Source of the DNA: UBA4744 sp963707435
Lineage (GTDB): Bacteria; Actinomycetota; Acidimicrobiia; Spongiisociales; UBA4744
Direction of reading: 5' to 3'
Length of the DNA stretch: 64,000 nt
Assembly (NCBI GenBank): GCA_963707435.1
Contig: CAVPPF010000007.1
Location: 1 to 64,000 of the forward strand
The first letter of the stretch is position 1; the number at the start of each line of letters is the position of its first letter. Shown piece after piece: positions 1 through 8,154 of this stretch. The notes below the pieces were generated by a model. It did no database searches. It had not been told where the DNA came from and worked only from the letters and a program-made list of their open reading frames with translations. The position numbers and the translations under genes were made by a program.

Positions 1-1
1 G

Positions 2-391
2 GTGCTGGAAGAGATGTTCGAGAAGTGGCTCTTCCTGCAGACGTTCATCTCCAACATCGAGATGACGCTGACGAAGACGGACCTCGAGGTTGCCTCACGC
101 TACGTTCACCGGCTCGTTGATCCACAGCATCACCGTCTGTTCGACCGGATCCGCGAAGAGCACGACCTCACCGTTGAAGAGATAGGGCGTTTGACGGGAT
201 CGGGCATCCTCGACCGGCTCCCCATTCTGCAGCGGACGCTGGCCGTTCGTGACTACTACCTGGATCCGCTCAACTACCTCCAGGTGGCTCTCCTGGCGCG
301 ACGCCGGGCCGGGGAGAACCACGAGGCACTGGAGCGGGCTCTGTTGCTGACGGTCAACGGAATCGCCGCAGGGATGCGGAACACGGGCTGA
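2..391 (+). CDS. ppc: Phosphoenolpyruvate carboxylase, C-terminal fragment
   Basis: Only the last 129 residues of a roughly 900-residue enzyme lie in the window; the gene begins before base 1. PEP carboxylase adds bicarbonate to phosphoenolpyruvate to make oxaloacetate, replenishing the TCA cycle. The fragment shows the family's conserved tail: DPLNYLQ, which precedes the final helices, and the hallmark end NGIAAGMRNTG, whose last residues form part of the inhibitor and active-site region. The frame is open from the edge to a TGA at 389-391. The next gene is convergent. I am confident of the family; nothing can be said of the missing N-terminal part. Confidence 0.93.
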   Translation: MLEEMFEKWLFLQTFISNIEMTLTKTDLEVASRYVHRLVDPQHHRLFDRIREEHDLTVEEIGRLTGSGILDRLPILQRTLAVRDYYLDPLNYLQVALLARRRAGENHEALERALLLTVNGIAAGMRNTG

Positions 392-437
392 GACTTCGGT
401 CGGGAGGTTTCGATGGCGGTCCCGAAGACCCGCAGGG

Positions 438-1013
438 TCACGCAACTCCAACGGACCGTCCCAGGCGGAAAGCCTCGAGGTTGGCGGCGAGCACCTTGTC
501 GCCCAACCGGCCAAACGAATTCTCAACCTCGGACCGGAGGGCTGCTTCCGTGACCGGGAGGAGGTGGGCGACGGCTCCCACCATCACCATGTTCGCCGCT
601 TTGACGTTTCCGGCCTGCCTGGCCAGCGACGTGGCGTCCACCAGAATGCTCTTTCCGGTTGCGCGAATCGTCTCCAGGAGGACCTCGAGGGCGGGGTAGT
701 CGTCGATGTTGCGTACCGGTTCGATATCGGTCGCGATCGTCCCGTCGGGATGCAGATACTCTAGATAGCGGAGGCTCTCCATAGGTTCGAGCGACAGGAT
801 GAGATCGGCCGACCCGCGGGGTATGAGATCGCTGAAGACCGGCCCGTCGGCCATGCGCAGGTGGGCGAGGACTGCTCCGCCCCGCTGGGCCATCCCGTGC
901 ACTTCGGACTGCTTGACGTTCCATCCCAGATGAGCGGTCGCGCCGGCGATGACGGCCGACACCGACAGAACCCCTTGACCCCCGACTCCGGCCAGGATGA
1001 CGTCGAGCTTCAC
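438..1013 (-). CDS. iorB: Indolepyruvate ferredoxin oxidoreductase beta subunit
   Basis: This 191-residue protein is the gamma/beta-type subunit of a 2-oxoacid:ferredoxin oxidoreductase. With IorA it oxidatively decarboxylates aryl pyruvates such as indolepyruvate to aryl-CoA, passing electrons to ferredoxin. It shows the glycine-rich GVGGQG motif near residue 10 and SEVHGMAQRGG near residue 35, both typical of IorB. I start it at the GTG at 1013, because that GTG overlaps the iorA TGA as GTGA, a coupled arrangement. A longer frame to 1052 exists, but its extra N-terminus is not conserved-looking. Function is well supported by the adjacent iorA. Confidence 0.92.
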   Translation of the reverse strand: MKLDVILAGVGGQGVLSVSAVIAGATAHLGWNVKQSEVHGMAQRGGAVLAHLRMADGPVFSDLIPRGSADLILSLEPMESLRYLEYLHPDGTIATDIEPVRNIDDYPALEVLLETIRATGKSILVDATSLARQAGNVKAANMVMVGAVAHLLPVTEAALRSEVENSFGRLGDKVLAANLEAFRLGRSVGVA

Positions 1014-2608
1014 GTTCGCCCCCGCCGGTCCCGCTTCACGGCTTCGATGCACTCCCGTTCGGCGATCACCACCGACAACCCCGGATGTTCGAGTTCTTGC
1101 TTGATCGTGGCGATCAGATCGGCTTCACCTTTGCGGCTGGCCCGCAGCACATGCAGATGGTCCGGATCGACCCCGAGACCTCGAATGATTTCGGGGAGGC
1201 GTTCTGACGGAACCAGCGTTGGCTGGGCACCCGTCATCGCCACCGTGTGATTGTCGAGGATGAGGACCGTGAGGTCTGCGTCGGCGGCGACGGCGTCGAG
1301 CAGCGGGGTCATTCCCGAATGGAGAAACGTGGAGTCGCCGATGACGGCGATTGCCGGCCGGTATCCGGCATCGGATGCCCCCCGGGCCATCCCGATGGAG
1401 GCGCCCATGCACACACAAGACTGGATGGCCCGGTACGGAGGGAGTGCGCCCAGCGTGTAGCAGCCGATATCGGAACACACCAGGGGTCCTTCCATCTCGG
1501 CCATGGCGTCGATCAGAGCGTGGAAGCTGTCGGCATGGGGGCACCCGCGACAGAGTTGAGGAGGTCGTGAGGCCAGGTTGAGCGGCGGGAGCGCCGGGCG
1601 TTGATCCGGCAGGTGCAGGGCTGCGCGCACCACGTCGGGGTCGAGTTCCCCGCTGGCGGGGACCACTCCGTTGAGTTTCCCGTCGATGGGCAACGGCCCG
1701 GGGAGCAAGCCACGCAGCAGTCGTTCCACGAACGGATAACCGTCCTCGAGGACGACGATCCGATCAACATGATCTGCGAGCTTCCGCACCGCTTCGATGG
1801 GAATCGGGTAGGTGCCGATGTGAAGGTGTGATGGTGCTTCGGGGAGATCGGCGAGGTGCTCGAGGAAGTAGTTGCGGGCGATGCCGGTGGTGATCACTCC
1901 CAGGGCCGTTGATGCCGGGTGCAACGCTGCCACGCTCTCGCTGTAGGCCAGGAGGGCCGGTTGTCGTTGGAGCAGGTCGGCAAACCGGCGCCGGGCATTG
2001 GCGGGCAGCAGCGTCCAATCGGACCCATCGGGCAGATGGCCGAGGGGCAACTGAGTAGCCGGCGGAGCCGGCGTCACCACCGAACGGCTGTGCGCCAGCC
2101 GGGTCACGAGCCGGATCATCACGGGCAGGTGGAACCGCTCGGAGAGATCAAAGGCAGCACGCGTCATGTCATAGGCCTGCTGCTGGTCGGCGGGTTCCAG
2201 ACACAGGATGCGCGCGAAGTCGGCGTAGTAGCGGGAGTCCTGTTCGTTCTGAGACGAGTGCATGCCCGGGTCGTCGGCTACGGCAACCACGAGACCTCCG
2301 GCTATTTCGACGAGCGCCGAATTGATGAAGGGGTCGGCCGCCACGTTCAGCCCTACGTGCTTCATCGTCACCAGCGAGCGCCGCCCGACCAGTGAAACCC
2401 CGACGGCGGCTTCGTACGCCGTCTTCTCATTGGCGCACCAGGCCGCGGTGAGCCCGGGTTCGGGGGAGCGGAGGAGGTATTCGAGGATCTCGGTAGACGG
2501 TGTCCCGGGATATCCGTAGGCCGCAGAGATGCCCGCATGGAGGGCACCGAGCGCAACTGCCTCGTCTCCGAGGACCACCCGCGTCGGGGTCTTCTTCGTG
2601 GTTGTCAT
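1010..2608 (-). CDS. iorA: Indolepyruvate ferredoxin oxidoreductase alpha subunit, lacking the ferredoxin tail
   Basis: This 532-residue protein is the thiamine-diphosphate catalytic subunit of IorAB. The pyrimidine-binding half carries GYPGTPSTEI near residue 32, the CRGCPHADSF linker motif lies near 353, and the TPP/Mg half carries GDSTFLHSG near 424. It ends just after AERECIEAVKRD. Most IorA proteins run to about 600 residues and finish with a domain binding two [4Fe-4S] clusters; that domain is absent here and no ferredoxin gene is adjacent. The stop overlaps the iorB start. Catalytic regions look intact, so this is probably a functional short form that uses an external electron carrier. 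Confidence 0.93.
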   Translation of the reverse strand: MTTTKKTPTRVVLGDEAVALGALHAGISAAYGYPGTPSTEILEYLLRSPEPGLTAAWCANEKTAYEAAVGVSLVGRRSLVTMKHVGLNVAADPFINSALVEIAGGLVVAVADDPGMHSSQNEQDSRYYADFARILCLEPADQQQAYDMTRAAFDLSERFHLPVMIRLVTRLAHSRSVVTPAPPATQLPLGHLPDGSDWTLLPANARRRFADLLQRQPALLAYSESVAALHPASTALGVITTGIARNYFLEHLADLPEAPSHLHIGTYPIPIEAVRKLADHVDRIVVLEDGYPFVERLLRGLLPGPLPIDGKLNGVVPASGELDPDVVRAALHLPDQRPALPPLNLASRPPQLCRGCPHADSFHALIDAMAEMEGPLVCSDIGCYTLGALPPYRAIQSCVCMGASIGMARGASDAGYRPAIAVIGDSTFLHSGMTPLLDAVAADADLTVLILDNHTVAMTGAQPTLVPSERLPEIIRGLGVDPDHLHVLRASRKGEADLIATIKQELEHPGLSVVIAERECIEAVKRDRRGRT

Positions 2609-2669
2609 GTTGCTCTCACCCTACGCGGCTCCGGGACTACACCGGTGCCGGTGGGCGGGAGCCCTGGTG

Positions 2670-3299
2670 CTAAATGGTGACCGCTTCGCCCCAGTTGAGG
2701 GTGATGACCTCGATGTCCGACTTCGCCAGCACGTTCGCGGCCATGTTGTAGATGAAACTACGGCCACCTTCGTTGAGATAGAAGTCGTGAATCGGTATGA
2801 CCTGGTGTGGTGCCAGCCGGCGGGCGAACTCCATGGACCTCGTCGTGGAGCCCCAGGGAATCAGAAGCGGGAGGGCGAGGATCGGAGCGGACCTGGTCGG
2901 CTGGTAGCTGTCCCCGGGGTGCGTGAGCACTCCCTCGATGGTGAAAGCCCGGTTGGGGGGTTGTGCGCCTGTGGGGATCACCTCGTGGAGCACGTCTTCT
3001 GAGGTAACGCCGGCCGGGTTGGCGATCGAAACCTCGATGCCGTACCCGTCCAGGAACCCTGCGACGGCTTCGTTCGAGTGCACCGTCAGGTCGGATCGCC
3101 GGTCGATCAACCACTGCACGAACTCGGCGTTGACGTGATCCCCATGCTCGTGCGTGATGAGGACCCGGGTGATGTCTCCGATGGAGTCGAGGTCGACATC
3201 TTTGGATTGGAAGGTGTGGAAGCCGGGATCGAAGAGGGTGGCTCCTGTGTCGGTGGTAACTACGAGACACGAGTCGGTGAGGCGCCGGATGGTGGTCAT
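2670..3299 (-). CDS. MBL-fold metal-dependent hydrolase
   Basis: A 209-residue metallo-beta-lactamase-fold protein of the compact UlaG-like type. The metal-binding signature THEHGDHVN lies near residue 50 and later histidines (PIHDFY near residue 182) can complete the dinuclear site. No signal peptide is seen, so it should be cytoplasmic. The start ATG is at 3299, only nine bases past the stop of the asparaginase-like gene, so the two are probably co-transcribed. The substrate cannot be told from the sequence; UlaG-type relatives include lactonases and N-acyl phosphatidylethanolamine-type phosphodiesterases. Confidence 0.85.
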   Translation of the reverse strand: MTTIRRLTDSCLVVTTDTGATLFDPGFHTFQSKDVDLDSIGDITRVLITHEHGDHVNAEFVQWLIDRRSDLTVHSNEAVAGFLDGYGIEVSIANPAGVTSEDVLHEVIPTGAQPPNRAFTIEGVLTHPGDSYQPTRSAPILALPLLIPWGSTTRSMEFARRLAPHQVIPIHDFYLNEGGRSFIYNMAANVLAKSDIEVITLNWGEAVTI

Positions 3300-3308
3300 G
3301 CGTCGACC

Positions 3309-3830
3309 CTAGCCAACCGTTTGATCTGGTTTCACGAACGTACCCACCGTGCGGTCCTTGACCACGCCGGGGAAAGCCAGGACCTGGTTGTGCATGGCGA
3401 CGAACACCCCCGGGTCCAGGAGGCGCACCGCCAGCAGGGCCTCGGTGAGGTTCTGCAATGCGTCGGTGTCCCGCAGCTCGAAGGGCCGCATTGCTCCCGT
3501 GAAGACGATGGGCGTCGCCGGAGTCCCCAGCGCCACGGTGGCTTCGCCGCTTTCCGCCAGCCGGTCGGTGCCGTGCACGACCATCACCCCATTGCATTCG
3601 GCTGCCGCCCGGTGCGCAGATCGAGCGATGAGCTCATGATCCTCCGCAGTCATCTCGAGGCTGTCCTTGTTCATGAGCCGCAGCCGGGTGATTCGGAGAT
3701 CGGGGGTGCGCAGCTGCGCCAGCATGTGGTCGAGCACCGTCTCGCGGTTGGAGAGGGAACCGGATGACGCTTCGTACGTCTTTTCAATGGTCCCGCCGGT
3801 CGAAACGATGGTCAGATGGAAGTCGGCCAC
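3309..3830 (-). CDS. Asparaginase-like protein, N-terminal domain only
   Basis: This 173-residue protein matches only the N-terminal domain of L-asparaginase. It has the first threonine signature STGGTIEKTY at residues 11-20 and the second, VVHGTDRL near residue 85, so both catalytic threonines and the aspartate are present. Full asparaginases have about 320-350 residues, with a second domain that completes the fold. The ending here is clean, the downstream gene starts nine bases later, and no remnant of a second domain is seen. Stand-alone domains of this size are known as asparaginase-domain proteins of unclear substrate. It may act on another amide. Confidence 0.82.
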   Translation of the reverse strand: MADFHLTIVSTGGTIEKTYEASSGSLSNRETVLDHMLAQLRTPDLRITRLRLMNKDSLEMTAEDHELIARSAHRAAAECNGVMVVHGTDRLAESGEATVALGTPATPIVFTGAMRPFELRDTDALQNLTEALLAVRLLDPGVFVAMHNQVLAFPGVVKDRTVGTFVKPDQTVG

Positions 3831-3883
3831 GACCCGAGGCTAGAGGATCAGGGTCGGTAGGGCGCACCCGGCGGAGACGTTCT

Positions 3884-4858
3884 CTAGGGGGCCAGCAAGT
3901 CGGCTGCTTTCGGGGCGAACGTCCGCAACGCTTCCGCGAGTCCGCGCTGAAGCTGCTCCGCCGTGTCATCCGCAAAACCGTGGGACGTGAGGACCGATTG
4001 CTGCCAGGCGGTGAATCCGGTGACGACCAAACGATCCTCGACCAGGAGGGCCGCCTCCACCGCGCTCAGCAGCAGATCGAGTTCGTTTTGCAGCCGGCGC
4101 GGGAGATCCCTGAGGTCCGCTCCGGCCGCCGCCAGAATCTCCTGACGGTGATGAGAGATCGAGTCGAGTTCGGCCGGTGGGGCGGGTATGGCCAGTTCGG
4201 CAACTTCGATGTCCGGCTCCCATGAGGTGAGCACCCCCTCGACCTCACGCGGCGTAGCGACCCAGGCGTCCGCACCTACGGCGTATGCCCAGACCCCGTC
4301 CGATCCGAATCCATGTCCGCCGGCCAGCACCGGAGTCCCGGCTCCGTGCGCCGCCCTGATACATGCCCGGGCTCCGGGCAACAGCACCGGCATCGCGCAC
4401 GAGAGGAGCAAGGCCCGGGGGGATTCCTCGGTAAGGTACCCGGCCAGGTCGTCCGCGTCCATGTTGGCTCCGAGGAATCGGACGCGATAGCCGAGGGAGA
4501 GCAGGTAGGCCGAGGCCAGGCGGAGGGGGAGAGCGTGGTAGTCGCCCTGGGCAGCGGTCAGAACAATGAGGTCGCCGTCCTCGGGGAGATCGAACGACCC
4601 GGCCAACATGGCGACCAGTGTCTCGACTGCCCCGGAGGCGGCATGTTCGTCCGCGATCCGGTAGTCGCCGTCCTTCCATCGTGTTCCGAAATCGGCGTGC
4701 GCCGCTGCTACAACGTCGAAGAGGACAACGTCAAAGGGAACCCCCTGCGCCATCAGGCCCTGCACCATGTGAAAGGCACTGGCCGGGTCCCCATCGATGA
4801 GCGCAGTGGTCACCGCCAGCCGCACAGCGGCTATCTGAGCCGGATTGGTTGAGGTCAT
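3884..4858 (-). CDS. B12-binding protein with CarH-type light-sensor signature
   Basis: A 324-residue protein with a four-helix cap (about residues 8-90) followed by a Rossmann cobalamin-binding domain (about 95-215) and a helical C-terminal domain of unknown fold. The cap holds W61 followed nine residues later by E71-H72, the W-x9-EH signature by which CarH photoreceptors hold adenosylcobalamin. H108 in GDYHALP fits the lower cobalt ligand, although the usual DxHxxG motif has proline in place of glycine. There is no MerR DNA-binding domain. The start at 4858 is chosen for the AGGAGG three bases upstream; an alternative ATG lies at 4912. Light sensing is an inference. Confidence 0.85.
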   Translation of the reverse strand: MTSTNPAQIAAVRLAVTTALIDGDPASAFHMVQGLMAQGVPFDVVLFDVVAAAHADFGTRWKDGDYRIADEHAASGAVETLVAMLAGSFDLPEDGDLIVLTAAQGDYHALPLRLASAYLLSLGYRVRFLGANMDADDLAGYLTEESPRALLLSCAMPVLLPGARACIRAAHGAGTPVLAGGHGFGSDGVWAYAVGADAWVATPREVEGVLTSWEPDIEVAELAIPAPPAELDSISHHRQEILAAAGADLRDLPRRLQNELDLLLSAVEAALLVEDRLVVTGFTAWQQSVLTSHGFADDTAEQLQRGLAEALRTFAPKAADLLAP

Positions 4859-4941
4859 GGTCCTCCTGTGTGCATCGCTCAGGCTAGTTCTCGTTGTGAG
4901 ATCAGAAGGCATGGAACCGGGCTGAAATGGCGAGCGGGGTG

Positions 4942-5808
4942 TCAGTCGAAGATCACCGTCTTGTTGCCGTACACGACGATGCGGTTCTCCAGATGGCGGT
5001 GCACGGCCCGTGCCAGCACGATTGTCTCGAGGTCGCGGCCCTTCCGGGCCAGGTCGGCAACCGTGTCACGATGGCCGACGCGGGTGACGTCCTGTTCGAT
5101 GATCGGCCCGCCGTCGAGTTCTCCGGTCACGTAGTGTGCCGTTGCGCCGATGATCTTGACCCCTCGTTCATGGGCCTGGTGGTAGGGCCTGGCTCCCGCG
5201 AAGGCAGGCAAGAACGAATGGTGGATGTTGATGATCCGGTTGGCGTACGGTTCCACGAACGTGGGGGAGAGAACCTGCATGTAGCGAGCCAGAACCATCA
5301 GTTCGACCTCGTGGTGCGCCAGCAACGCCTTGGCCGCCTCTTCCTGCTGCAACCGCCGGTCGGGGGTGATGGGGAGGTAGTGGAAAGCGACGCCGAAGTC
5401 GGCGGCTACCGACTCGAGATCACGGTGGTTGCTTACGACCAGCGGGATCCGGGCTCGCAGTTCGCCCATCCGGCATCTGGCCAGCAGGTCGTAGAGGCAA
5501 TGGGCTTGTTTCGAAACGAAGATTGCGACCGGCGGGCGCCGGTCCGAGAAGCTGAGCTGCCATTTCATCCCGAACCGATCGGCCATGGACTGGAAGGCCG
5601 GGCCGATCTCGTCCCGATCCAGGCCGAAGCCGTCGAGCTGCCACTCAACTCGCTGCAGGAAGTGGGCTTCTTCCTGGTCGGTGTGCTGGTCGGCATGGAT
5701 GATGTTGCCGCCGTGTTCGAAGATGAAGCCGGCGACAGCGGCAACCAGGCCTTTCTGATCAGGGCACGAAAGCAGCAAGGTCGCGGTGGCAGGTTCGGTG
5801 GTTGGCAT
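4942..5808 (-). CDS. purU: Formyltetrahydrofolate deformylase
   Basis: A 288-residue protein that hydrolyses 10-formyltetrahydrofolate to formate and tetrahydrofolate, balancing one-carbon pools. An N-terminal ACT domain (about residues 9-80) precedes a formyltransferase-like catalytic domain. The catalytic segment NIHHSFLPAF lies near residue 194, and GATAHYVTGELDGGPIIEQ near 220 holds the second conserved His and Asp. Length fits the family (280-290 residues). I start at the ATG at 5808; the frame is open to 5883, but that extension is outside the ACT domain. It is transcribed in the same direction as the genes to its left. Confidence 0.93.
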   Translation of the reverse strand: MPTTEPATATLLLSCPDQKGLVAAVAGFIFEHGGNIIHADQHTDQEEAHFLQRVEWQLDGFGLDRDEIGPAFQSMADRFGMKWQLSFSDRRPPVAIFVSKQAHCLYDLLARCRMGELRARIPLVVSNHRDLESVAADFGVAFHYLPITPDRRLQQEEAAKALLAHHEVELMVLARYMQVLSPTFVEPYANRIINIHHSFLPAFAGARPYHQAHERGVKIIGATAHYVTGELDGGPIIEQDVTRVGHRDTVADLARKGRDLETIVLARAVHRHLENRIVVYGNKTVIFD

Positions 5809-5883
5809 GTTCCGCAGCAGGATACCTCCGCCGGTCCCGGGGCACGGGTGGAGCAGACGTTGGAGCGACGGTTCCGCCTCCAC

Positions 5884-6049
5884 GCCAGCTCCGGACTTCC
5901 GCAGTACCGGACTAGTCCCAAGTGTGGCGAGCCCTTTGTGTCTGGCCGGCTACCCGGAGTGGTTGTAGGGTTTGGGGGCGGCAGGGTCTCTTGGTGAGAC
6001 CCCCACCTTTGGGAGGCGGGCCGATTTGGGGGCGCAGCGAGACCCGGGT
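5884..6049. other. Non-coding gap with two short hairpins
   Basis: This gap between the aminotransferase stop and purU holds two perfect seven-base inverted repeats. The first is GGGTCTC at 5984-5990 with GAGACCC at 5996-6002. The second is ACCCGGG at 6042-6048 with CCCGGGT at 6054-6060, overlapping the stop codon of the aminotransferase gene and followed by TTT on the plus strand only. Neither has a T-run in the direction of minus-strand transcription, so neither is a convincing terminator for the upstream gene. Confidence 0.35.
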
Positions 6050-7231
6050 CTATCCCGGGTTTTGCTGGTTGTGGACCCGGTTGCGCACGTGCCCGGCCAA
6101 CTGCTCGTACTGCTCCGGACGGTTGTAGATCTGGGCAGACACCCGGAGGAGCAGGTGCGGCCACACCGGCCAAACGTTGACCGGCACCTCGATGCGATGC
6201 CGGTCCCACAATTCCGCCTGGAATCCTGGAGTCGCGGAGGTGGGCGGGGGACCCGGGTCGTCGGGCAGCGGTACTGCGGCCATGGAGCCGATCATCTCGT
6301 CGGGGGCCGGCCGATCGATTGAGAGCGCCTCGATCAGAACGTCCCGGGCCCGCAACGCCAGTTCCCGATTATGGGCCATCAAGGCCGGCCACCCACCCGG
6401 GACGGCAGATTCCATCGTCTCGATGGCGGTCGGGATGGCCAGATGCGCCGTTGGGTCGGTCGTGCCGGTCCAGTCGAAGAGGAGTCGAAATCGCGTCCGA
6501 TCGGTGCGAGGCGAGTTGGCGCCGTGGCTGATCACCGTCGGCACGATCCGGCTCTGTCGATCGCGCCGGACATGCAGAAAGGCAGCACCCTTCGGAGCGC
6601 ACATCCACTTGTGGGCGTTGGCGGTGTAGTAGGCGGCTCCGATCGCTTCAATATCGAGCGGCACCATGCCGGGAGCGTGAGCTCCGTCCACCAGGGTATC
6701 GATGCCTCGCTCTGCCATCTCCCGCACGAGTGTCTCGATCGGGAATATCAGGCCGGTGGGGCTGGTCACATGGTCAATCAGCAGCAGCCGGGTCCGCGGA
6801 CTCACCCGGTCGATGATGGCTCCGGTCACTTCTGCCGGGGCTTCAATGGGAAACGGGACGTTCGCGGTGACCAGAGCCGCTCCGGCTCGTTCGGCCACCA
6901 TTGCTGCGGCATTGCGGCAAGCGTTGTAGATGTGGTCCGTGATGAGGATCTCGTCTCCCGGTTTGAAGTCGAGTGAGCGAAGCACGGTGTTCACCCCGGT
7001 GGTGGCGTTAGGCACGAAGGCCAGATCATCGGGGTTGGCGCCGACGAAAGTGCCGAGCGAGGACCGGGCTCGATCGGCCGGCTCTTCGAGTTGGCGGAAG
7101 AAGAGCACCGGTTCTGACTCCATACGGGTGCGCACGTGCGACTGGTACTCGAGCACGGGGCGCGGGCACGCGCCGAACGAACCATGGTTCAAGAAGACGA
7201 TGCTCGGGTCGAGCATCCACAGGTCGGTCAT
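6050..7231 (-). CDS. Class V aminotransferase, isopenicillin-N epimerase-like
   Basis: A 393-residue PLP enzyme of fold type I, class V. It begins with the typical FLNHGSFGACP near residue 12 and shows NATTGVNT near residue 75. The conserved Asp of DGAHAPG lies near residue 180, and the PLP lysine is in NAHKWMCAPKG near residue 208. These features fit the isopenicillin-N epimerase / cysteine desulfurase-like branch, whose members include epimerases, desulfhydrases and lyases. No beta-lactam genes or sulfur-cluster genes are nearby, so the substrate is unknown. The start at ATG 7231 has no strong ribosome-binding site. Confidence 0.88.
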   Translation of the reverse strand: MTDLWMLDPSIVFLNHGSFGACPRPVLEYQSHVRTRMESEPVLFFRQLEEPADRARSSLGTFVGANPDDLAFVPNATTGVNTVLRSLDFKPGDEILITDHIYNACRNAAAMVAERAGAALVTANVPFPIEAPAEVTGAIIDRVSPRTRLLLIDHVTSPTGLIFPIETLVREMAERGIDTLVDGAHAPGMVPLDIEAIGAAYYTANAHKWMCAPKGAAFLHVRRDRQSRIVPTVISHGANSPRTDRTRFRLLFDWTGTTDPTAHLAIPTAIETMESAVPGGWPALMAHNRELALRARDVLIEALSIDRPAPDEMIGSMAAVPLPDDPGPPPTSATPGFQAELWDRHRIEVPVNVWPVWPHLLLRVSAQIYNRPEQYEQLAGHVRNRVHNQQNPG

Positions 7232-7303
7232 CGGAGCAGGATATTCACTTCTGGTGAGAAACCAGATCGGCTGAAAACCGCGATCCGGAGCCTCGTGTAT
7301 CGG

Positions 7304-7486
7304 TCAGGTCTTCTTCCCGAACGGAGCCGATGCAGCCAATCCGAGACCGATGGCGATGCCGATGATCGGAAAACCGATCAGGCTCAACGTGGTCAACGGC
7401 AGAATGCCGAACTGCTGAAGGGTCAGCGCCAGGAAGAAGCCGAAGAGCAAACCCGAGATGACTCCCAGAACCGGACGGCCTTTCAT
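7304..7486 (-). CDS. Small two-helix membrane protein
   Basis: A 60-residue hydrophobic protein with two predicted transmembrane helices, roughly residues 5-27 and 31-52, joined by a short turn and ending in a basic tail (GKKT). I do not recognise the family. Its ATG overlaps the stop of the upstream secreted-protein gene as ATGA at 7483-7486, and AGGAGG lies just upstream inside that gene, so the two are translationally coupled. It may be a small partner of the anchored protein encoded before it. Confidence 0.75.
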   Translation of the reverse strand: MKGRPVLGVISGLLFGFFLALTLQQFGILPLTTLSLIGFPIIGIAIGLGLAASAPFGKKT

Positions 7487-8052
7487 GACTTCCTCCTCAG
7501 TCCGGCGCCCAGCAACGTGATGAACGTAACTCCTGCACCGACCACGCTTGCGATCCCGACGGTCCCGGAACCTTCCAGCTTCACCATGACCGTTCCCGTA
7601 CAGGTGCCGCCTGCGGCTGTGTGCTTGCCGCTCAGCTGGTAGACGCCTCGCGGGATCAGAGATTCGGGGACTGGAAACTCGCGTTTGAATTCATCGATGC
7701 TGTACGAACCTGAGTTCCCCTGGCTGTTGGCCGTGTTGGGGTCGCCCCAGCTGGCGATCTGGATGGTGAAGGGGCCCACAACGATGCCGAGTTCGCCATC
7801 GTTGTTTTCATTGTCGAAGGGGACCTGGCCCTCCCAAATCGCAACGACACCATCTTTGTCCATCGGCACGACAATCGGATTGCCGACGGTGTCGTTGTTT
7901 GGTCCGTAAGTGTTCCCGTCGATAACGACGGATCCCGTACAGCCCCCGTCGATCCCGGCCATGGCCGCCGCCGGAACCATGAGCACGGCAACCATCACCC
8001 CCAGGACGATGGCAAGCCTCAATAGTCGCGAGGGAAGAATGGGTGATGCCAC
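7483..8052 (-). CDS. Secreted, C-terminally anchored surface protein
   Basis: A 189-residue protein with an N-terminal signal peptide (hydrophobic core about residues 12-30, AMA at the likely cleavage site), an extracellular part rich in Asn, Asp and Gly with two cysteines that could pair (near residues 38 and 150), and a C-terminal hydrophobic segment followed by RRKS. This layout resembles a cell-wall sorting tail, but no LPXTG motif is visible. The GTG start at 8052 is preceded by AGGAGG five bases upstream. It overlaps the small membrane-protein gene. I do not recognise the family; a surface role is inferred from topology. Confidence 0.78.
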   Translation of the reverse strand: MASPILPSRLLRLAIVLGVMVAVLMVPAAAMAGIDGGCTGSVVIDGNTYGPNNDTVGNPIVVPMDKDGVVAIWEGQVPFDNENNDGELGIVVGPFTIQIASWGDPNTANSQGNSGSYSIDEFKREFPVPESLIPRGVYQLSGKHTAAGGTCTGTVMVKLEGSGTVGIASVVGAGVTFITLLGAGLRRKS

Positions 8053-8154
8053 GGATACCTCCTATCGGTTTCTGATCCTACGCGACTGACGCCGGGTGGT
8101 GCGGTGGTGGTTTCGGGGGCCGGGCTGGTCTCTCCGGCGAACCATCCGGATCGG

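Noticed and set aside
5984..6060. Two short hairpins considered as terminators of the aminotransferase gene.
   Set aside because: There is no T-run in the direction of transcription, and one stem overlaps the stop codon.
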